DNA of 64,000 nucleotides from Cryptomeria japonica (lineage: Eukaryota; Streptophyta; Pinopsida; Cupressales; Cupressaceae), in NCBI RefSeq assembly GCF_030272615.1, contig NC_081415.1, positions 193,362,695 through 193,426,694 on the forward strand. Direction: 5' to 3'. Within the stretch, counting starts at the first letter, position 1. Each line of letters starts with the position of its first letter. Shown piece by piece: positions 57,504-64,000 of this stretch. Below the pieces are notes generated by a model. The model was not told where the DNA came from. It saw only the letters and a list, made by a program, of their open reading frames with translations, and ran no database searches. The position numbers and the translations under genes are program-made.

Positions 57504-58361
57504 GTGGAACAATTAGATAAAATGCCTGCACTTATATCCATTTTAGAGCTTTTGCACCTATCGCCATCTCATAAAACTATCTTGGATCAAGCACTCCAAG
57601 AGGCGTCAGTCCCTACAAATCTGAATACAGACCAATTTCAAGCCATGGTTGGAAGTCTAAAGTCATCACCTTGTCTCACTTTTTCCGAAAGTGACAACTC
57701 TTCCTTCCAGCAACCTCATAACGCCTCACTCCACATCGAAGGATTTATTAACCAGCATAGGATCAAGCGAGTCTTGATCGATAATGGAGCAGGCCTAAAT
57801 ATTTGTACACTATAGTTGGTCACAGCATTGGGATATGCGGTAGAATCAATATATCCTCGTAAGAAGATCACAATCAAAGCCTATGACGATGCAGAGCGTT
57901 CATCCAAAGGAGCTGTCGTACTACTAATCCGAGTGGGCCCCATGGTAAAGCACATCATCTGTCAAGTTTTGGACCTTCCTCTGCCATATAATCTATTGTT
58001 AGGAAGACCTTGGATACATGCCATGCAAGTCGTTCCATCTACCTACCATCAATGTATCAAATTCCCACATAACAGTGTAGAGATCACAATCCTGGGCGAT
58101 GCAAATCCCTTTGCGTACTATCATAATATCAGCCATCAACCAGAGATTACCATTCCTAATAATAAAGAAGCCATTTCCTCCACATCATATATAAGTCCAG
58201 CCTCTCTTGCCAGTTCAAACACCACTATACCGAAGCAAGAAAAGATTAAGATGAAAGTAGCAGAGGAAGGCCCTGGGGAGTACAACTTGAGTCAACTCTT
58301 TTGTGTGAGACAAATGCCCAATTCTCCTAGAACACATGGTAAACCACAGCAGGTGCTCTAG
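57504..58361 (+). pseudogene. aspartic protease of gypsy #2
   Basis: The active-site block LIDNGAGLNICTL is at 57774-57812 (D-N-G at 57780-57788) and LLGRPWIHAM at 57996-58025. A TAG stop at 57813 falls between them. It would mature Gag-Pol. Confidence 0.85.
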
Positions 58362-58514
58362 TAACCACTCGTCATGCCAGCATGTGCTTTGACACCTTTC
58401 GTCCTTGGAAAGAGTCAAGAAGAAGAAACCCAAGATGAGGACTTAGCAGAATGGATCTATAAAGATCCCATCACCACTGATATACCGCAAGTTAAACTTC
58501 CTACAGATCAGTAT

Positions 58515-58652
58515 GGCAAAGGTCTCCTCATTATGCAAAGAATGGGGTATGATGGTCAAAGTGCTTTAGGATATTGCAAACAAGGATGACATGAACCTCT
58601 GTTGTCGGAATTAAAGCCCAAAGGTAATACAGGCCTAGGCTTTGAAAAAGAG
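58515..58652 (+). pseudogene. G-patch domain of gypsy #2
   Basis: GKGLLIMQRMGYDGQSALGY, then CKQG, a TGA stop, HEPLLSELKPKGNTGLGFEK. The spacing of Gly residues, the MGY and the final GLGF match a G-patch. Same position as in gypsy #1, between protease and RT. Confidence 0.75.
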
Positions 58653-59830
58653 ATCTTTCCTAAACTCAACTTCAAAGGCAAACCCAGCAAACCATTATGT
58701 CAGCCTACTACAAAAAGGACACCTTTCATTATTAAAGCAACATCGAGCACCATCACAACTGCCCCACCAAGACTTAGAATCCCAAAACAACCATCACCAA
58801 TGCCACTCATCCCACTAAACAAACTCGTAATCCCATCAGCAACACCATTAGCAGCAGCAACTGTATCAGAACCCGCAGCAGCATCTATAACACCAGCAGT
58901 TCCAGCAGAAGCAACTGAGTCAATATTACCGATACTCCCTGTACCAGATTCCTTGATCCCCATCAATCTTCCTGCAACACCAATCACTACAAAGGTACAT
59001 CAACCAATCACACCTGCAGTATTTAACTCAAAAGACATCCCCGTATGGTATAGTAATCGGATGCTGGAAAGCGACTCAGAGACCAACTCACATGAATGGG
59101 AATTTGATTCGGTACAGCTTAATACTTCAAATGAGGAAGACACATCATCACCTCCACCACACAAAGACATCCCTATTTACGGAGAAGCACAGATAAAGAC
59201 CACTTGGGTTCCTGAACTGGAAACGTCTTCCACAGACCCTACGTCTCACCCTACGCCTAATTCTGATAGGGAGAGTACCATTAACGACCTTCACCATAAC
59301 ATCTTAACCCTCACTGATACATCTAATGCACTTAACCTAATCGATGAAGTAATGCCCATTATCCACCCTGAGCTCATCAAATGGAACCAACCAAATCCCC
59401 CATGTCTTGACCTCTTTCAAAATGATGAGGCCATCATTAACTTTTTAGAATTAAGGGATAACCTACCAAGCGGGGATCACAAAGCTGGATTCACCATCGA
59501 ACTTAATAGCGCAGCATACTTCGGAGCGGATGCCAAACCTTTCTGCTGCAAAAATATAAAAATAAAACATGGATCTTACAGTGAAAACCACACTGTGGCA
59601 CTGTTTGATCCAACAAAAGTAAAAAGAAAGAGCATTTCCAATGGTGAAAACCTCTCTAAGGCGCCTAAGGATGAAGGGTTTGACATTCTCCCTGATAGTA
59701 CACAACAGGAACGATCAACGATTCTCATTGAGGAAACCAAAGAATACAATGTGGGGACTCTTGAAAATCCTCATCTCATACATCTAGCATCTCTTCTCAC
59801 TCCAAAGGAACAGCCTAAATTTATAGAGTT
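58653..59830 (+). pseudogene. Pro/Ala-rich and acidic linker upstream of RT (gypsy #2)
   Basis: Open throughout. The first part is Pro/Ala/Thr-rich (VSEPAAASITPAVPAEATES), the second acidic (SDSETNSHEWEFDSVQLNTS), and the end (KVKRKSISNGENLSKAPKDE) is conserved in gypsy #1. No enzyme motif. Confidence 0.75.
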
Positions 59831-59834
59831 CTTC

Positions 59835-60700
59835 CAGAAGCGTCAGATCAACTTTGCATGGTCATATGCAGACATGCCTGGGCTTGACCCTGATTTAGTC
59901 ATGCATCACCTTACCGTAGCAGAAGGCGCCAAACCTGTCAAGCAGAAGCTTCATAAGATGCATCCTCAAATTACAGTGCTAATCAAAACAGAACTCAAGA
60001 AACTCTTAGATGTTGGTTTCATTAGACCAATTGATTATGCAGAATGGATCTCCAATATTGTGCCTGTCGGCAAACCAAAAGGGGGCATCCGCATTTGTAC
60101 TGACTTCAGAGATCTGAATAAGGCCTATCCTAAGGATGACTTCCCCCTTCCCAATATCGACATCATAGTGGATCTGACAGCAGGGCATGCCATTCTTTCA
60201 CTCATGGATGGCTTTTCAGGATATAATCAGATAAAGATTGCACCAGAAGATCAACATAAGACAGCCTTCACCTATCCATGGGGCACATATTGCTGGAATG
60301 TAATGCCTTTCGGTCTCAAGAATGCAGGAGCAACCTATCAAAGATCAATGACCACCATCTTCCATGACATGATGCATACTATGATGAAAGATTATGTTGA
60401 TGACTTACTAGCAAAATCACTCACCAGAGAAGGGCATCTCTGCATCTTAGATAAAATCTTTGATAGACTAGAACAATACCATGTTCGACTCAACCCAAAG
60501 AAATGTGTCTTTGGAGTAACCTCCAGGAAGCTTCTAGGATACATTGTCTCAAGCAAAGGTATTGAGGTCGATCCAGCAAAGGTTAACGCAATCATGGACA
60601 TGCCACCACCAAAGAATATCAATCAGCTAAGGACATTACAAGGACGGCTTCAATCCATCCGAAGATTCATTGCACAATTGGTTGATAAGTGTCACCCATT
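59835..60700 (+). pseudogene. reverse transcriptase of gypsy #2
   Basis: All RT blocks are intact: GGIRICTDFRDLNKAYPKDD, LMDGFSGYNQIKIAPEDQHK, WGTYCWNVMPFGLKNAGATY, the YVDD box at 60393-60404 and LNPKKCVFGVTSRKLLGY. No stop occurs within the domain. It lies in a 919-codon open frame (58602-61361) and could fold, but is cut off from Gag by upstream stops. Confidence 0.95.
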
Positions 60701-60709
60701 TACACACCT

Positions 60710-61660
60710 ACTACACAAGAACATCCGCTTTCAGTGGGATGCCCGATGCCAGCAAGCATTTCAGACGCTTAAAGACTATCTCATGAATCCACCATTGTTG
60801 ATGCCACCAGATCCAAGTAGACCGTTGTTACTCTATATCTCAGTAACAAGTACAGCATTGGGTGTACTACTGGCACAACATAATGCAGAAGGCAAAGAGT
60901 GTGATGTTTACTACATCTCTTGCACACTGGTGGGCTATGAACTCAATTACACCCCTATTGAGCGAGCTTGCCTAGCAGTAATCTTAGCAGCCACTAAACT
61001 GAGGCACTATCTGTTAACCCACAAAGTACAACTCATTGCAAAGATTGATCCACTCAAGTATTTACTCAGCAAAGCAGCATTGACAGGTCGCTTGGCCAAA
61101 TGGGTGATGATTCTAAGTGAATTTGACATTGAGTACGTGGACTGTAAAGCTATCAAAGGTCAAGTCATTGCGGATCAGTTGGCCGATGCACCTCTCATAG
61201 GTGATCATCCTCTCATTTCCAATTTTCTAGATCAAGAGATATTCATGATCACAACAGCACAACCATGGAAACTATACTTTCATGGCTCGTACACTAGGCA
61301 TGGCTCGGGGGCAGGCATTTTGTTTATCACACCCCAAGGTGACAGTATCCCGAAGTCTTAAAGGCTCACATTCCCATGTACCAACAACATCGCAGAGTAT
61401 GAGGCCTTGATCACGGGACCCAGGCCAGCCATACAATGGAAATTACAAGAACTACAAGTATATGGCGACTCACAACTGGTCATTCGACAAGCAACAGATG
61501 AATATCAGACAAAGGATGATAAACTCATGCCATATAAGCAAATGGTGGACACTCTAAAGACATCATTTACTACTATCACCTTTGAGAAGATACCAAGAGA
61601 TCAGAATCGAGCTGCTGATGCTATGGCTACCATTGCATCTCTCCTAGATCTTCCACAGAA
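60710..61660 (+). pseudogene. tandem RNase H domains of gypsy #2
   Basis: The first RNase H (about 60780-61200) shows RPLLLYISVTSTALGVLLAQ, then YTPIERACLAVILAATKLRH and DPLKYLLSKAALTGRLAKW. The second, archaeal-type domain (about 61260-61650) reads WKLYFHGSYTRHGSGAGILF, NNIAEYEALI, YGDSQLVIRQA and NRAADAMATIASLL. The first catalytic Asp of this second module is His (YFHGS for YFDGS), and a stop at 61359 splits it. The double RNase H places the element in the Tat/Ogre clade. Confidence 0.88.
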
Positions 61661-61699
61661 TTCAACACGCTACGAGTTCTTGGTCGAACAACTTTGGAT

Positions 61700-63010
61700 T
61701 CCCGCTTATGATATCCCCAAATCCGAAATGATATGTCGCCTTGTCGGTTCTGAATCCCCATGGTACGGTGAATTTTACACCTATCTCCGCGATCACACCC
61801 TTCCTCCCAACCAATCGAATAACCAACGTAAAACCTTCATTCGCCAAACTGCTCGATATACCATTATTGCTGAAACCCTATACCGCTGCGGTCTTGATGG
61901 TACTCTCCTTCGATGTCTGGAACAAGGTGAGATAACAAAGGCTTTGGAAGAAGTCCATGAGAGAATTTGCAGAACTCACTCAAGTGGTCCATCACTAGCC
62001 AAGAAACTCATGCAAGCTGGATATTATTGGCCATCTATGGAAAAGGATTCCTACTACTTTGTCAGAAAATGCAAGAAATGTCAAGTTCATGGATACATGC
62101 ACCAGCATAGGAACTGCAACCAATCACAACACCATGGCCTTTTTGTCAATGGGGTCTTGACCTTGTGGGTAAGATTCATCCATCTTCATCCAATGGCCAC
62201 AAATTCATTATTACCGCCACCGAATATTTCACAAAGTGAATCAAAGCTGTTCCACTTACCCAAATCACCGGCAAGCAAATCGCCTCCTTCATCCTCAACT
62301 ACATCATCTACTGGTATGGTGTGCCCATGTCCATCATCACAGATAACGGTCTTCCTTTCAAAAATCAGGATGTCCGTGAACTCTGTGAGAAATTTCACAT
62401 CCAACATCACTTTTCCACTCCCTACTACCCACAAGGCAATGGTCAGGCTGAAGCATCCAATAAAAACATATTGAGGATCCTAAAGAAGACAGTCAATGAT
62501 GCCGGTCGTGATTGGCATGTTCAACTAAATCCAGCACTATGGGCATATCGAACTAGCATTCGAACCCCTACAGGTGCAACTCCTTATTCATTGGTCTATG
62601 GTGCAGAGGCTATCTTACCTATTGAGGTTGAGATACCATCACTACGGGTTTCCTTGCATAATCTAATAGATGATGAAGCTTACAGAGTATCCCGTCTTCA
62701 GGACTTAGAATTACTTGATGAGAAGCGACAAACTGCATACAATCATCTCAAAGCCTATCAGCAGCGCATGAGCAGAAGCTACAATCACCGAGTTAGACCT
62801 CGTACATTTGAGGTAGGTGATCTTGTTCTCCGAGAGAATCCTCACAACCAACCAAACAGAGAACATCAGGGCAAGTTTGAATCAAACTAGTTGGGCCCAT
62901 ATGTTGTCACTGCTGTGTTCGGGTCTGGGGCATATCAATTGGCTACATCAGAAGGAGAACCGCTTGTAGATCCAATCAACAGCATGCACCTCAAATGGTT
63001 TTATACCTAA
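61700..63010 (+). pseudogene. integrase of gypsy #2
   Basis: The H2C2 module is at about 61955-62090 (HERICRTHSSGPSLAKKLMQ ... CKKC). After the 8-nt deletion the core continues in another frame: WPFCQWGLDLVGKIHPSSSN (first Asp), IITDNGLPFKNQDVRELCEK (second Asp, 62339) and PQGNGQAEASNKNILRILKK (Glu present). The C-terminal part GPYVVTAVFGSGAYQLATSE ends at HLKWFYT. Stops at 62108, FTK-TGA near 62239 (Trp) and 62888 (Trp). The triad is complete, unlike gypsy #1. Confidence 0.92.
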
Positions 63011-63029
63011 GCTGAATAGAGCATCAAGC

Positions 63030-63540
63030 TCCCCTAATTACCAGAAAATACCAAAAACATTCAGAAAAATGTCCTGAAGAAAATACAAAAACATTCAAAA
63101 AAGTAAAGAAAAATCATGCATCCAAACGGTGAACAACCACTCCGGTGGCACCTTGGGTAAGTACGATGGTGAAAACCTGGCAAACAGGCACCACTTGTAA
63201 GGCTATGGCTCCATTGTCTTTCAGACTTGTTGCGATCACATCTACTTCATACATACATCCATCCATCCGCAACCATGGCTTGTTATTCATCTGCAATTGA
63301 GAAAGTACTCCATGCATCTTGCATCCCGCTTTTTCATAGTTATGTCTAAAACTAGGGGCAATACCTTTAAACTATTAATGGAAGTGGATTCTACATTGTC
63401 TTATGATTCATTAAGTTCTCCATTCAAGCAATCATCAAAATACCAAAAACATTGAAAAAAAAAAAATCTCGCAAAAATACCAAAAACATTCAAAACAAAT
63501 CAAAATCCAAAAAAAAACATCAGAAAACATCAAAAATCAC
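63030..63540 (+). repeat. A-rich CCAAAAACATT repeats after pol of gypsy #2
   Basis: CAAAAACATT blocks lie at about 63052, 63086, 63444 and 63481, spaced 35-37 nt within each pair, in strongly A-rich DNA, with similar CATCAAAAA pieces between. They occupy the same place as the 27-nt array of gypsy #1 and share the CCAAAAACA core with it. Confidence 0.65.
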
Positions 63541-64000
63541 AACAAAAACATGGCAACATCTTGTACATACTCATCCACATAGATACAAAACAAACATTGA
63601 CAAAATACTCACACAATGACCACTTATCAATCAAACCACACAATCCACATCAACACTCAAAAAAACTGTCTTCAACAAGGATGCATCCTTCCTTACCAAA
63701 CCAAAGACAAAAGTGACGTTTTCTTTGACAATAAAATTATGTTAAGCTATCAAATACTAGGTTGATTTGTGAGTACAATCATTCGTTTATCTGTATTAGG
63801 ATCTTTCAGTATTGTTTTGTATCGTTTGTGCATTATTTTCAATGAAGTTCTGGGGCATGTACTAATGGTGTCTACGTGGGAAGTTCACCAAGCTATGTGA
63901 TCTTATGCAAATGCAGTCATAGATCATTACGGCTTGCTGACTACAGTGTATACCTCAACCATATGAGCATGAACCATTACCAAGGATCCTTATTCTTTAT
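63541..64000. other. 3' untranslated region of gypsy #2
   Basis: No ORF, PPT or LTR start is seen before the window ends. Confidence 0.5.

Larger units (their letters stand above)
55728..63010 (+). pseudogene. gag-pol polyprotein of gypsy #2, one frame with many stops
   Basis: From the ATG at 55728 (MAQTRSRSRQQEIEIEEEEE) to about 62093 everything stays in a single reading frame; a deletion of about 8 nt there shifts the integrase to another frame, which continues to the TAA at 63008. In-frame stops are at 56403, 56595, 56976, 57027, 57195, 57333, 57813, 58359, 58362, 58587, 61359, then 62108 and 62888 in the integrase frame. Most are one C-to-T or G-to-A step from Arg (CGA), Gln (CAG/CAA) or Trp codons. 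The lack of earlier frameshifts suggests fairly recent decay by deamination. Confidence 0.93.
51687..64000 (+). mobile_element. Ty3/gypsy LTR retrotransposon, Tat clade (gypsy #2), 3' LTR outside window
   Basis: It has a 5' LTR, PBS, 2.6-kb leader, gag, protease, G-patch, RT, RNase H, archaeal-type RNase H and integrase on the plus strand. It is a distant relative of gypsy #1 (same domain order, clearly diverged protein). The LTR start TGTAGTCACAC does not recur before 64000, so the 3' LTR lies to the right of the window. The insertion site is the duplicated flank; the left target sequence is probably ATTCA (51682-51686). Confidence 0.92.

Noticed and set aside
61400-63010. An envelope-like ORF behind integrase in either gypsy
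   Set aside because: After the pol stop there are only A-rich repeats; no transmembrane or signal-containing ORF follows.
1-64000. tRNA or rRNA genes
   Set aside because: No cloverleaf-like A/B-box arrangement or rRNA core was recognised; the tRNA-complementary PBS stretches are only 12-20 nt.

Overview
The window looks like a gene-poor, transposon-packed stretch of nuclear DNA from a land plant with a large genome. The sequence shows long, decayed Ty3/gypsy and Ty1/copia LTR retrotransposons, plant-type L1 LINE fragments, decayed PLS-class pentatricopeptide-repeat (PPR) pieces, AT-rich spacers and no bacterial or organellar operons. A gymnosperm (conifer-like) genome is my inference from the age and type of the elements; no single sequence proves it. 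I see no tRNA, rRNA or CRISPR.

Layout. 1-11375: a Tat-clade Ty3/gypsy element on the minus strand (gypsy #1) whose 3' end lies outside the window; it has a decayed gag-pol, a long leader with three exact 21-nt tandem arrays, a PBS and a 5' LTR. 11376-15200: AT-rich spacer with a GC-rich hairpin patch, a microsatellite and half of an inverted pair of dispersed repeats. 15200-21775: a split foldback element whose arms are 5.5 kb apart; between the arms are a copia fragment, other repeats and a LINE ORF1 pseudogene. 22030-24600: LINE ORF2 tail and another decayed coding region. 26219-33293: a copia element on the minus strand (copia #1) with both LTRs, PBS and PPT. 33294-36400: flank, a dispersed repeat, then a promoter with two as-1-like boxes and a TATA box in front of a 60-codon ORF with a signal-peptide-like start. 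This is the only intact, promoter-equipped gene candidate. 38015-41740: a 1.9-kb foldback hairpin (arms about 0.9 kb, 43-nt loop) with PPR pseudogene fragments on both sides. 41748-43090: an unrecognised gene-like ORF cut off by a duplication breakpoint. 43092-51681: copia #2, a segmental duplicate of copia #1 plus its right flank, with a 1200-bp solo LTR inserted in its right LTR. 51687-64000: a second Tat gypsy (gypsy #2, plus strand), inserted into the duplicated flank; its gag-pol is still almost entirely in one frame but has many stop codons.

How it fits together. The order of events can be read from the nesting: copia #1 inserted, its 5' LTR lost about 95 bp that include the LTR TATA box, the element and its flank were duplicated, and only then did the solo-LTR element and gypsy #2 land in the second copy. 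All recognised transposon proteins are broken, mostly by C-to-T or G-to-A type changes, as expected of methylated, silenced elements. The most interesting signals are the small secreted-peptide candidate at 35901-36083, the large hairpin at 38877-40796, the strictly phased 20/21-nt arrays in the leaders of both gypsy elements, and a G-patch domain between protease and reverse transcriptase in both.
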